Below, in pieces: positions 51,324 to 59,840 of a DNA stretch of 64,000 nt. The position numbers were made by a program, and so were the translations under genes. Source of the DNA: CAYJDR01 sp964368965 (GTDB lineage: Bacteria; Chrysiogenota; Deferribacteres; Deferribacterales; Mucispirillaceae). Every line of letters begins with the position of its first letter. Within the stretch, counting starts at the first letter, position 1. The notes beneath the pieces are model-generated. The model ran no database searches. It was not told the DNA's origin and saw nothing but the letters and a program-made list of their open reading frames with translations. Location of the stretch: contig CAYJDR010000008.1 in the NCBI GenBank assembly GCA_964368965.1, positions 1-64,000 on the forward strand, read 5' to 3'.

Positions 51324-52113
51324 AACTATGCTCTTCTACACCTTCACCAGTGTCGCTCAGGGCGTCATCTTTCTTAGCTAAACGTCTCAGACCTGTCAGT
51401 AATCCGATACCAACATATAGTACGCCTACAACAAATAACGCAACTTCATAAAACATAACAACAGTAATCAACAACACCAAAAATATAATTAATGAGTTGT
51501 ATGGATGTTTTCTGAAAAATGGAACATTTTTAAAGCTATAAAACGGAACTGGGCTTACCATTAAAAACGATAACATAAACATTACACCAATAACAACCAC
51601 AGCAATAATGCCTTGGTCAATAGTTGCGCCATGAGTTTCCGTAAAAAGAATAATAGATGCGATAAAACCAGATGCAACAGGAATTGGCAACCCGATGAAA
51701 TAATCGCTACTAATTTTGCCCGCAAATACATTAAACCTTGCAAGCCTTAGCACACCGCACGCAATATATAAAAATACTGCAAGTACGCCAACACGCCCAA
51801 AAGGCTCATCAAGCCAAATATATGCAACAAGCGCTGGTGCTACACCGAAAGATATAGCATCACATAATGAGTCTAGCTGAACACCAAACTCAGATGTTGC
51901 GTTTAATAACCTAGCTATTTTACCATCTAGCATATCAAAGATAGAGGCTAGTAATAATAACAATGCGCATTGGAATATACTGCCACCATTTATAGCGTGC
52001 ATTACTGCAAACACACCACTTAACAAGCCTAGTAACGTAACCATATTTGGAAGTATATAGTTGTTCTTTATACCGAAACCAAATTTACGCTTACGCTTTG
52101 CACTTTCTGTCAT
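51319..52113 (-). CDS. pssA: CDP-diacylglycerol-serine O-phosphatidyltransferase
   Basis: 264 residues. The CDP-alcohol phosphotransferase motif DGKIARLLNATSEFGVQLDS...D is complete (D-G-x2-A-R-x8-G-x3-D-x3-D). About seven membrane helices follow. Makes phosphatidylserine from CDP-diacylglycerol and serine. The psd gene that decarboxylates the product lies 31 bases upstream, so both steps to phosphatidylethanolamine are co-expressed. Confidence 0.94.
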   Translation of the reverse strand: MTESAKRKRKFGFGIKNNYILPNMVTLLGLLSGVFAVMHAINGGSIFQCALLLLLASIFDMLDGKIARLLNATSEFGVQLDSLCDAISFGVAPALVAYIWLDEPFGRVGVLAVFLYIACGVLRLARFNVFAGKISSDYFIGLPIPVASGFIASIILFTETHGATIDQGIIAVVVIGVMFMLSFLMVSPVPFYSFKNVPFFRKHPYNSLIIFLVLLITVVMFYEVALFVVGVLYVGIGLLTGLRRLAKKDDALSDTGEGVEEHSS

Positions 52114-52144
52114 TATTCTTAACCTCTTCTAGAACTTTCGTATC

Positions 52145-52756
52145 TTAATATCTAGCAAGTATAGACTCGCCAGCTTTTACTTGGTCATCTTCCTCTACTT
52201 CAACTGTGAAGTTCATTGGGAAGTAGTGATCAACCCTTGAAGAAAACTTAATCATGCCGTATCTGTCACCAGTAGCTAGCACATCGCCAACTTCTGCATT
52301 ACATACACATCTTCTAGCAACTAAGCCTGCAACTTGTACACAAGTAACAACACCTGCTGCTGTTTCAAAAGATATAACATTACGCTCGTTTACGATAGAT
52401 GCATCTTTTCTAGCTGCGTTTACAAATTGGCCTGCGATAGCCTCAACTGCAATAACTTTGCCAGTAACAGGCACTCTGTTTACGTGCACTGAAAATACAT
52501 TCATAAACACGCCAACTTTCTTACATTTAACGCCGTTGAATTCAACTTCGCTAACTTCAACAACTTTACCATCTGCGCTTGATACTGCAATGTTATCTTC
52601 CGATGGAACTTGGCGCTCAGGGTCCCTAAAGAACCAAACAAACAATAACAGAACAAGCACAGCTAATGCCACAAGTATAAACTGTGGAATAACTGCTAAA
52701 ACAAGCACAGCTATCACTGCGCCTAATATAAAAGGAAATCCCTCTTTAGCTATCAT
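52145..52756 (-). CDS. psd: Phosphatidylserine decarboxylase, short form
   Basis: 203 residues from ATG at 52756 (AAAGG seven bases upstream; the ATG at 52786 lies in a hairpin loop). An N-terminal membrane helix is followed by FFRDPERQVPSEDNIAVSSADGKV and MNVFSVHVNRVPVTGKV, typical of the short Psd class. The processing site that makes the pyruvoyl group normally reads F-G-S-R-V-D; here it is KFSSRVDHYFP, so Gly is replaced by Ser before the catalytic Ser. Cleavage may still occur. Forms phosphatidylethanolamine with PssA. Confidence 0.9.
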   Translation of the reverse strand: MIAKEGFPFILGAVIAVLVLAVIPQFILVALAVLVLLLFVWFFRDPERQVPSEDNIAVSSADGKVVEVSEVEFNGVKCKKVGVFMNVFSVHVNRVPVTGKVIAVEAIAGQFVNAARKDASIVNERNVISFETAAGVVTCVQVAGLVARRCVCNAEVGDVLATGDRYGMIKFSSRVDHYFPMNFTVEVEEDDQVKAGESILARY

Positions 52757-52772
52757 AACTATACCTTTAAAG

Positions 52773-52801
52773 TAGTAGCCACGCATTAAACATGGCTACT
52801 A
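52773..52801 (-). other. Hairpin between ilvC and psd
   Basis: TAGTAGCCA pairs perfectly with TGGCTACTA across an 11-base loop, directly after the ilvC stop. No T-run follows, so it may be a processing or partial-attenuation signal that lowers psd-pssA output relative to ilv. Confidence 0.45.
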
Positions 52802-52811
52802 TATATTTTAA

Positions 52812-53828
52812 TTAGTTTTTTGCTTTGTCAACGATTTTGCCGTCAGACATCCAGCTCATCATGCCACGTAGTTTCTCACCAACTTCTTCGATTGGGTGAG
52901 CGTTGCTTTTTTCAGATAAAGCGTGGAACTCTGGGCAGTTAACTTTATTTTCAAGCAACCACTCTCTAGCGAATTGGCCGTTTTGGATTTCAGCAAGAAC
53001 TTTTTTCATTTCTTCTTTAGCTTCAGGGCCAACAACTCTAGGGCCTCTAGTTAATCCGCCGTATTCAGCAGTGTTAGAGATAGAGTATTGCATGTTCTTG
53101 ATGCCACCTTCATAGATCAAGTCAACGATTAATTTCATCTCGTGTAAGCACTCAAAGTAAGCCATTTCTGGAGCATAACCAGCTTCAGTTAATGTTTCAA
53201 AACCGTATTGGATAAGCTTAGCTACGCCACCGCATAGAACTGCTTGCTCACCGAATAAATCAGTTTCAGTTTCTTCTTGGAATGTAGTTTTGATAACGCC
53301 AGCTCTTGCGCCACCGATTGCAGCAGCATAAGATAGTGCAACATCAGTTGCATCGCCAGTAGCATCTTGGTGGATAGCGATTAAGCAAGGAACGCCACTA
53401 CCGATTTCGTATTGGTGACGAACTAAGTGACCAGGGCCCTTTGGAGCAACCATGATAACGTTAACGCCAGCAGGAACTTTGATTTGACCGAAGTGGATGT
53501 TAAAACCGTGAGCGAATACTAGGTATTTGCCTTCTGTCATGCTTGGAGCGATATCATTTTTGTATATGTCGCCTTGGTGCTCATCTGGAGCTAAGATCAT
53601 GATGAAATCTGCATATGCAGCAGCATCTTTAACTTCCATAACTTTTAGGCCAGCGTTTTCAGCTTTTGCCCAAGATGGACTGTTTTTTCTTAAACCAACA
53701 ACAACATCAACGCCTGAATCTTTAAGGTTGTTTGAGTGAGCGTAACCTTGTGAGCCATAACCGATAACAGCTACTTTTTTACCTTTGATGATGCCTAGAT
53801 TGGCGTCTTTTTCATAATAAACTTGCAT
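52812..53828 (-). CDS. ilvC: Ketol-acid reductoisomerase
   Basis: 338 residues, class I size. Rossmann loop VAVIGYGSQGYAHSNNLKDSG, then VVGLRKNSPSW (Arg and Ser contact the NADPH phosphate), and the knotted C-terminal domain with FGEQAVLCGG and the metal ligands in DLIYEGGIKNM. It converts acetolactate to dihydroxyisovalerate. GGAGG precedes the ATG. Third gene of the ilvB-ilvN-ilvC unit. Confidence 0.97.
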   Translation of the reverse strand: MQVYYEKDANLGIIKGKKVAVIGYGSQGYAHSNNLKDSGVDVVVGLRKNSPSWAKAENAGLKVMEVKDAAAYADFIMILAPDEHQGDIYKNDIAPSMTEGKYLVFAHGFNIHFGQIKVPAGVNVIMVAPKGPGHLVRHQYEIGSGVPCLIAIHQDATGDATDVALSYAAAIGGARAGVIKTTFQEETETDLFGEQAVLCGGVAKLIQYGFETLTEAGYAPEMAYFECLHEMKLIVDLIYEGGIKNMQYSISNTAEYGGLTRGPRVVGPEAKEEMKKVLAEIQNGQFAREWLLENKVNCPEFHALSEKSNAHPIEEVGEKLRGMMSWMSDGKIVDKAKN

Positions 53829-53866
53829 TTCTGTAATTCCTCCGAATAATTATGTAAATACTTACA

Positions 53867-54385
53867 TTATAAATTTATTTTCTTATTTTTATCCATATCA
53901 GTTGTCGCTTTCGTACCCCTGCCAATAGCAAGGCAACCAGAGCGAACAAGCTCTATCAACCCATAAGGTCTTATAACTTCCACAAACGCTTCAAGCTTAT
54001 CTTTATCGCCAGTTATCTCTATAACCATAGAGTCCGCCGTTAAGTCGATAACCTTGCCGCGAAACGTGTTGACTATATTATATATATCATTTCTGTGCTT
54101 TTGGCTAACAAAAACTTTAACTAATACAAGTTCACGCTCGATATGTGTATAGCTCGTTAGATCCCTAACTTTTAAAACATTGATAAGTTTACGTAATTGC
54201 TTAACTATCTGCTCGATAACTTTATCATCGCCACTTGTGACGATAGTCATGTTCGATACATCATCACGCTCTGTTTTGCTAACTGTTAAGCTTTCGATAT
54301 TGTAACCCTTACCAGAAAACAACCCAGATATACGAGAAAGCACACCAAACTTATTTTCAACAAGTACTGATATTACATGTCGCAT
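53867..54385 (-). CDS. ilvN: Acetolactate synthase small (regulatory) subunit
   Basis: 172 residues. ACT domain MRHVISVLVENKFGVLSRISGLFSG with the valine-binding Gly-x-x-x-R-I region, then the C-terminal domain up to VRSGCLAIGRG. It binds valine and confers feedback inhibition on IlvB. A short charged tail (DMDKNKKINL) ends it. It starts 7 bases after ilvB ends. Confidence 0.96.
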   Translation of the reverse strand: MRHVISVLVENKFGVLSRISGLFSGKGYNIESLTVSKTERDDVSNMTIVTSGDDKVIEQIVKQLRKLINVLKVRDLTSYTHIERELVLVKVFVSQKHRNDIYNIVNTFRGKVIDLTADSMVIEITGDKDKLEAFVEVIRPYGLIELVRSGCLAIGRGTKATTDMDKNKKINL

Positions 54386-54392
54386 GATGCAC

Positions 54393-56084
54393 CTACCTTA
54401 TTATCATTTCATCTATAGCGGCACCAGGTGCAACCATAGGATAAACATTTTCTTCCCTAGCTGTCAAGAAGTCCATCATAACAGGACGTTTTTTAACCTT
54501 CAATGACTCTAGTATAACGCCATCTACATCAGACGGTTTCTCTGCCCTCAAGCCTACACAACCATAAGCTTCCGCAAGCTTTACAAAGTCTGGCTGAACA
54601 TCTAAGCAAGTGTTTGAGTAACGCTTATCAAAAAATAACTGTTGCCATTGCCTTACCATGCCTAAAAATCTGTTGTTAAGTATCGCAACTTTTACACCTA
54701 GTTGGTATTGAACGCATGCCGTAAGTTCTTGGATGTTCATTAATATAGAGCCATCGCCAGATATGCTGAAAACTTCTTTATCTGGGCAACCAACTTTCGC
54801 ACCCATAGCTGCTGGTAAGCCGAAGCCCATTGTACCCATACCGCCAGATGAGATAAATTGACGAGGATATTTAAACTTGTAATATTGCGCCGTCCACATT
54901 TGGTGCTGGCCAACATCTGTTGCAATGATCGCCTCACCATTAGTCAACGCACAAATACGCTCAACAACGTATTGAGGTTTAATGATGCTGTCGCTATATT
55001 CATATGAGAACGGTTTGTCCGCATCCCAATCTTTTACTTGCTTTAACCACTCTGCGCGAGTGTCTGCATTTTTATCAAACTTGTAGCCATCAGCGTACTT
55101 TAGGCACATTTGTAAAACGTTTTTGATATCACCAACAACAGGGATATCAATTTCCACATTTTTACTAATTGATGTAGGGTCTACATCAACATGTGCAAGC
55201 GTTGCTTTGCCAGCAAATTTATCTAAACGACCTGTAGAGCGGTCTGTAAACCTTGTGCCTATCGCAACAATAAAATCAGACTCCATAACAGCCATGTTTG
55301 ATGCATAATTGCCGTGCATACCTATCCAACCTATCCAATATGGTTCAGTTGATGGATAACCACCTTGCCCCATGAATGACGTAACAACAGGCGCACCAAC
55401 TATGTTAGCAAGCTTGATGAACTCATCAGTTGCACCACATGAAATTAAACCGCCACCAACTAAAAATACAGGTTTTTTTGCAGTTTCTAAACCTTTCAAT
55501 ACTTTTTTGATTTGCACAGGGTGCCCACCAGCAGTAGGGTTGTAACCTAAAAGCTCCACTTCTGTAGCAGGTGCATATTTTACTTTCGCAGTGAAAACAT
55601 CTTTCGGAATATCAATCAAAACAGGACCAGGACGACCAGTTGATGCGATATGGAAAGCTTCCTTTACTGTTTGCGCTATATCTTTTGTGTCTGTCACAAG
55701 GTAGCTATGTTTAACAATAGGACGAGTTATACCAATAATATCAGCCTCTTGGAACGCATCGCCACCGATAAGTTCTTTCAAAACTTGACCAGTGATAACT
55801 ACTAATGGAGTAGAATCCATATAAGCTGTTGCTATGCCCGTGATTAAGTTTGTAGCACCAGGGCCACTTGTTGCAAGGCAAACACCAACTTTACCAGTTG
55901 CCCTAGCGTAAGCATCAGCAGCATGTGCGCCACCTTGCTCGTGACGAGGTAAAATGTGCCTAACATCAGCATCATATAATGTATCGTATAGACCTAAAAC
56001 AACACCACCAGGGTAGCCGAATATTACATCGACATTTTCTTGCTTAAGGCTTTCTATTAATATCTCGCTTCCAGATAATATCAT
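54393..56084 (-). CDS. ilvB: Acetolactate synthase large (catalytic) subunit
   Basis: 563 residues from ATG at 56084 (GGAG eight bases upstream; an earlier ATG lacks a site). ThDP enzyme: catalytic Glu in LPRHEQGGAHAADAYARATG, GPGATNLITGIATAYMDSTPLVVITGQV, FAD-binding middle domain, and the C-terminal ThDP-Mg motif GDGSILMNIQELTA...NN. Makes acetolactate or acetohydroxybutyrate for valine, isoleucine and leucine. First gene of the ilvBNC-psd-pssA unit behind its own promoter. Confidence 0.96.
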   Translation of the reverse strand: MILSGSEILIESLKQENVDVIFGYPGGVVLGLYDTLYDADVRHILPRHEQGGAHAADAYARATGKVGVCLATSGPGATNLITGIATAYMDSTPLVVITGQVLKELIGGDAFQEADIIGITRPIVKHSYLVTDTKDIAQTVKEAFHIASTGRPGPVLIDIPKDVFTAKVKYAPATEVELLGYNPTAGGHPVQIKKVLKGLETAKKPVFLVGGGLISCGATDEFIKLANIVGAPVVTSFMGQGGYPSTEPYWIGWIGMHGNYASNMAVMESDFIVAIGTRFTDRSTGRLDKFAGKATLAHVDVDPTSISKNVEIDIPVVGDIKNVLQMCLKYADGYKFDKNADTRAEWLKQVKDWDADKPFSYEYSDSIIKPQYVVERICALTNGEAIIATDVGQHQMWTAQYYKFKYPRQFISSGGMGTMGFGLPAAMGAKVGCPDKEVFSISGDGSILMNIQELTACVQYQLGVKVAILNNRFLGMVRQWQQLFFDKRYSNTCLDVQPDFVKLAEAYGCVGLRAEKPSDVDGVILESLKVKKRPVMMDFLTAREENVYPMVAPGAAIDEMIIR

Positions 56085-56140
56085 GATTATCACTCCCTTG
56101 AAACGCATTCTATAAAAATAAAACTATGTATAATCTTTTA

Positions 56141-56169
56141 TTAATATCACAGACATATTGCTTTTTCAA
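56141..56169 (-). promoter_or_regulatory. Sigma-70 promoter of the ilvB operon
   Basis: On the minus strand TTGAAA (56164-56169), 17-base spacer, TATTAA (56141-56146). It lies 57 bases upstream of the ilvB ATG, and the leader is too short for a T-box or leader-peptide attenuator. Confidence 0.65.
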
Positions 56170-56182
56170 GTGTTAATAGCAA

Positions 56183-56282
56183 NNNNNNNNNNNNNNNNNN
56201 NNNNNNNNNNNNNNNNNNNNNNNNNNNNNNNNNNNNNNNNNNNNNNNNNNNNNNNNNNNNNNNNNNNNNNNNNNNNNNNNNN
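56183..56282. other. Assembly gap, 100 N
   Basis: Exactly 100 N between the ilvB promoter and the ilvD 3' end, the conventional length for a gap of unknown size. Linkage of the left and right parts rests on scaffolding, but ilvB next to ilvD is a natural neighbourhood. Confidence 0.95.
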
Positions 56283-56284
56283 CT

Positions 56285-56380
56285 AGGCGGCTTAGAAAAA
56301 GCAAGCGGAGTGTACACAAACGAAGGTACATGAGCATTGCTTTATCTAAACAACGACGTATCAAAGTGAAAGATAAGTAA
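56285..56380 (+). other. Short open frame running out of the gap, uncertain
   Basis: A plus-strand frame from the gap edge to a TAA at 56378-56380 ends in MSIALSKQRRIKVKDK after a very basic stretch. It could be the tail of a gene lost in the gap, or non-coding repeat sequence. It contains imperfect inverted pieces (GTAC twice; GCAAGC near GCATTGC). Nothing is recognised. Confidence 0.2.
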
Positions 56381-56382
56381 AT

Positions 56383-58038
56383 TTATTCGTATTTGTAGAT
56401 TGCTCCCTCATCGGCGCTCGAAACATTCCTCGCATACTTCGCCAAATAACCACTCTTAACCTTCGGCGCTGGTTTTTCCCAACCTTTGCGACGTTCTGCA
56501 AGCACTTCATCGCTTACATCTAGGTGTACTGTGCGGTTAGGGACATCTATAGAGATTTTATCGCCATTTTCAACGAATGCAATCACGCCACCGTCTGCTG
56601 CTTCTGGTGAAACGTGCCCAATACATGGCCCACGAGTACCGCCAGAGAAGCGCCCATCAGTAATTAATGCAACGTTTTTTAAGCCTAAGCCAGAGATAGC
56701 TGCTGTTGGTGCAAGCATTTCACGCATACCAGGGCCACCTTTTGGGCCTTCATAGCGGATAACGACAAAGTCACCGTTCACTATTTCGCCTGCACGGATA
56801 GCCGCCATACAATCTTCCTCAGACTCATAAACCTTTGCAGTACCTGTGAAAACAAGCATTTCATCAATCACCGCCGATTGCTTAATTACACAACCACGTG
56901 GAGCGATATTACCTTTAAGTACGGCGATACCACCCTCTTTGTGATATGGGTTATCTATGCTTCTAACGATGTTGTCATCATATATTTCTGCTCTGTCACA
57001 AATTTCGTGTGTTGTGAAAGAGGAAACAGTTTTGTTATCTTTCAATAATGTTTTTAACGATTTCATAATCGCTGGAATACCGCCCGCAAACTCTAAATCT
57101 TCCATGAAGAATGTGCCACCTGGGCGTAAGCTTGTGATGTGCGGAGTTGAGCGAGAGAGTTTATCAAACGCATCTATTGTGAACTTGATACCTGCTTCGT
57201 TTGCGATAGCTGGTAAGTGTAATGTTGTGTTTGTAGAGCCACCGAGTGCTAAATCTGCAACGATAGCGTTGTGGAATGCGTCTTCCGTCATGATATCGCG
57301 TGGGCGGATGTCGTTTTTAACTAAGTTACATACAGCAACGCCTGAGTCGAACGCGATACGCTTTTTCTTAGCATGGCCAGCAATAGCAGTACCTGAGCCA
57401 GCAAGCGACATACCCATAACTTCTGTTAAGCAAGCCATTGTGTTCGCTGTGAACAAGCCTTGGCAAGAGCCTTCTGCTGGGCAAGCTGTCATTTCTAGGT
57501 TAGTCATTTCTTTTTCATCAATTTGACCTGTTGCGAATTTTGAAGCAGCCTCAAAAGAATCTGTAATGAAGTCACGCCTAGTCATACGCCAGTTACCTGA
57601 AATCATAGGGCCAGCAGTAACAATGATAGATGGAACATTTATACGAGCGGCAGCCATAAGCATACCTGGAGTAATTTTATCGCAGTTAGTGATAAACACG
57701 ATACCATCAAGCGCATGAGCTTCTGCAACGCACTCAATCATATCTGCGATTGCATCACGGCTAGGCAAGCTATAACGCATACCAAAGTGACCCATAGCGA
57801 TACCATCGCACACGCCTGGAACGCTGAAAATAAACGCTTGGCCACCACCTGTGTGGATACCCTTTTCAACAGAACGCTCTAATGTACGCATGCCTGTGTG
57901 ACCTGGGATTAGATCTGTAAAACTTGAACAAATGCCAATAAATGGCTGTTTCATTTGCTCAGGCGTAATACCTGTACCGTATAATAATGCTCTATTTGGT
58001 GCTCTATCGCAACCTTGCTTGATAATATCACTTCTCAT
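56383..58038 (-). CDS. ilvD: Dihydroxy-acid dehydratase
   Basis: 551 residues from ATG at 58038 (TGGGGA five bases upstream; the TTG four codons before overlaps it). Fe-S cysteines are seen in FITNCDKITPGMLMA and ACPAEGSCQGLFTANTMACL, with a third at GICSSFTDL, indicating the [2Fe-2S]/[4Fe-4S] IlvD/Edd family. C-terminal LITDGRFSGGTRGPCIGHVSPEA is diagnostic. Dehydrates dihydroxy acids in valine and isoleucine synthesis. Own promoter upstream. Confidence 0.96.
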   Translation of the reverse strand: MRSDIIKQGCDRAPNRALLYGTGITPEQMKQPFIGICSSFTDLIPGHTGMRTLERSVEKGIHTGGGQAFIFSVPGVCDGIAMGHFGMRYSLPSRDAIADMIECVAEAHALDGIVFITNCDKITPGMLMAAARINVPSIIVTAGPMISGNWRMTRRDFITDSFEAASKFATGQIDEKEMTNLEMTACPAEGSCQGLFTANTMACLTEVMGMSLAGSGTAIAGHAKKKRIAFDSGVAVCNLVKNDIRPRDIMTEDAFHNAIVADLALGGSTNTTLHLPAIANEAGIKFTIDAFDKLSRSTPHITSLRPGGTFFMEDLEFAGGIPAIMKSLKTLLKDNKTVSSFTTHEICDRAEIYDDNIVRSIDNPYHKEGGIAVLKGNIAPRGCVIKQSAVIDEMLVFTGTAKVYESEEDCMAAIRAGEIVNGDFVVIRYEGPKGGPGMREMLAPTAAISGLGLKNVALITDGRFSGGTRGPCIGHVSPEAADGGVIAFVENGDKISIDVPNRTVHLDVSDEVLAERRKGWEKPAPKVKSGYLAKYARNVSSADEGAIYKYE

Positions 58039-58072
58039 ATTATTCCCCAATGCTTTATTTTAGTAGTCTTGT

Positions 58073-58101
58073 TTTATATCATAGATAATACGTATTTTCA
58101 A
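58073..58101 (-). promoter_or_regulatory. Sigma-70 promoter of ilvD
   Basis: On the minus strand TTGAAA (58096-58101), 17-base spacer, TATAAA (58073-58078); same -35 and spacing as the ilvB promoter. Confidence 0.7.
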
Positions 58102-58139
58102 GATTTATAACACACCTATAAAATAGCTTAATGTTAATC

Positions 58140-58168
58140 AAAAAAATAGGCGACTTTTCAGCCGCCTA
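58140..58168 (-). terminator. Terminator of the chemoreceptor-hemerythrin gene
   Basis: On the minus strand TAGGCGGCT pairs with AGTCGCCTA (one G-T) closed by a GAAA tetraloop and followed by seven T. Confidence 0.93.
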
Positions 58169-58172
58169 ACAT

Positions 58173-59717
58173 TTACTTAATTTTTGCATCTATCAAGTAC
58201 TTTGCGTACTCTTTATCGACTTTCATGATGTGCGTAATGAGCCAATCACGCAAGAAGTCTAACACTAACAAACCGTTTATGTTTTCACCATGATTGAATT
58301 TATCATACTCCGCTTGGATTTTTGCGATAAAACTTTCATGCATTTTCATATGTTCTGCAACTTTTGGATACTTAGCTTTCTCCATCATGCTTTCTTCATA
58401 TTTGAAATGCGTTACGGTATAATCTAACAACTCTGACAGTATTTTTCCTACTGTATCTCTGCTATCGTTATTGCTAAATGCTGTATATAAATTATTGATA
58501 AGCTCTATCAATCTTCCATGTTGCCTATCTATCTCCTTAAAATCAGTGAACAGTTTTTTATCAAACTCAAAGAATGCGCCAATATTATTCTCAAATTTAT
58601 TAGCAGTGTTAGCCATTGAGTCCGTAATATTCATGAGCGCTTCGCCCATTTTTAAACTTGTATCCACATGGGATACTGCTATGCAGTTCTCATCGTTTAT
58701 GACACCTATTAAGTTTGCGATGCCTTCAAGCTTGCCTATCTGTTGGTTCATATCGTTTGTAAACTCTTGCGATATGCCAACTATTTCATCAGTATGTTCT
58801 TTAATCTCTAGTATCAATACGCCAGTGTTCATATTTGATGAGATCGCCTCTGACACTAACTCTGCATTTCGATTAACTTTCACAGACATATCATCTGTAC
58901 GTGTATACAGCTTCTTGATTACATCATCAATATCTGATGCGAATGTGTTAGTCTTCTCAGCTAGCTTACGCACCTCATCAGCTACAACGGCAAACCCTCT
59001 GCCAGACTCACCAGCGCGAGCCGCCTCAATAGCTGCGTTTAATGCTAGCAAGTTTGTTTGGTCTGCAATTTGCATGATGTTAGAAACGCTTAAGCGCATT
59101 TCCTCGCCATATGTTAAAAACTCTGCCATTACTTCAACAATTTGTTCCGCTGTTTCACCGATAACCTTTATCAGTTCGATGTTACTGCTTGTTGACTTGC
59201 CACACTCTAATGATTTATCTAAACAATCTACAGCTGACTGCTCTGCCTTAAGGCTTTGCAGCCTTACTCGCTCAGATGTTTCCATGAATTCAGCAATTAC
59301 TTGGCTTAGCTCCTTAACTTTACATTCAACGCTATTAACCTTTTCAACAACATGTTGTTGTGATTGAGTTAAGTCATCAGCGGCTGTTGTTAAACTGAGC
59401 TTAGTGCGTACATAGCTCTTTGCAAGCCCCTTATAGCTACCTGCTTGCTGTTGTATCATCTCCATGACACATGCTAAAATTCTGCGTTTTGACGTAGCTT
59501 CTTCAACGTCACCGCTTAAGGTCTCGAGTCCTTCAACATAATGTGCTACGCTATCTAACTCTTTCCTAACTCGCCCATAAACAACTAATATAAAAACATA
59601 AATAAACACTGAGTACACAACTGTGAATATGCCTATTTTTATTCCACCTAAATAGACACCAATGCCCGCAAATATCAACATACAAACAAGCAATAATATT
59701 CTCTCAATAGTTAACAC
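58173..59717 (-). CDS. Methyl-accepting chemotaxis protein fused to bacteriohemerythrin
   Basis: 514 residues starting at GTG (59717) with GGAGGT five bases upstream. Two adjacent membrane helices (about 5-25 and 27-47) leave almost no periplasmic part. The cytoplasmic signalling domain has the conserved hairpin tip QIADQTNLLALNAAIEAARAGESGRGFAVVADEVRKLAE. A C-terminal hemerythrin (about 385-510) has the diiron ligands in RQHGRLIELINNLY, THFKYEESMM, HMKMHESF and WLITHIMKVDKEY. Predicted cytosolic O2 (or NO) sensor feeding a CheA pathway; that the taxis is aerotactic is inference. Confidence 0.93.
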   Translation of the reverse strand: MLTIERILLLVCMLIFAGIGVYLGGIKIGIFTVVYSVFIYVFILVVYGRVRKELDSVAHYVEGLETLSGDVEEATSKRRILACVMEMIQQQAGSYKGLAKSYVRTKLSLTTAADDLTQSQQHVVEKVNSVECKVKELSQVIAEFMETSERVRLQSLKAEQSAVDCLDKSLECGKSTSSNIELIKVIGETAEQIVEVMAEFLTYGEEMRLSVSNIMQIADQTNLLALNAAIEAARAGESGRGFAVVADEVRKLAEKTNTFASDIDDVIKKLYTRTDDMSVKVNRNAELVSEAISSNMNTGVLILEIKEHTDEIVGISQEFTNDMNQQIGKLEGIANLIGVINDENCIAVSHVDTSLKMGEALMNITDSMANTANKFENNIGAFFEFDKKLFTDFKEIDRQHGRLIELINNLYTAFSNNDSRDTVGKILSELLDYTVTHFKYEESMMEKAKYPKVAEHMKMHESFIAKIQAEYDKFNHGENINGLLVLDFLRDWLITHIMKVDKEYAKYLIDAKIK

Positions 59718-59795
59718 AGAGTACCTCCAACACGCACTGAAACATCTGCATTATTATATAATAATACATTATCAAAAAGTAGCAAGTAAAAATAT

Positions 59796-59830
59796 AAAAA
59801 AAATGCTAGCAACATTTCTGCCACTAGCAT
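59796..59830 (-). terminator. Terminator of the TPR protein gene
   Basis: On the minus strand ATGCTAG pairs with CTAGCAT and continues into eight T. Confidence 0.88.
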
Positions 59831-59840
59831 CTAATTTGAA

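Noticed and set aside
56173..56364. Minus-strand frame crossing the N gap
   Set aside because: It is open only because N is untranslated; no evidence of coding on this strand.
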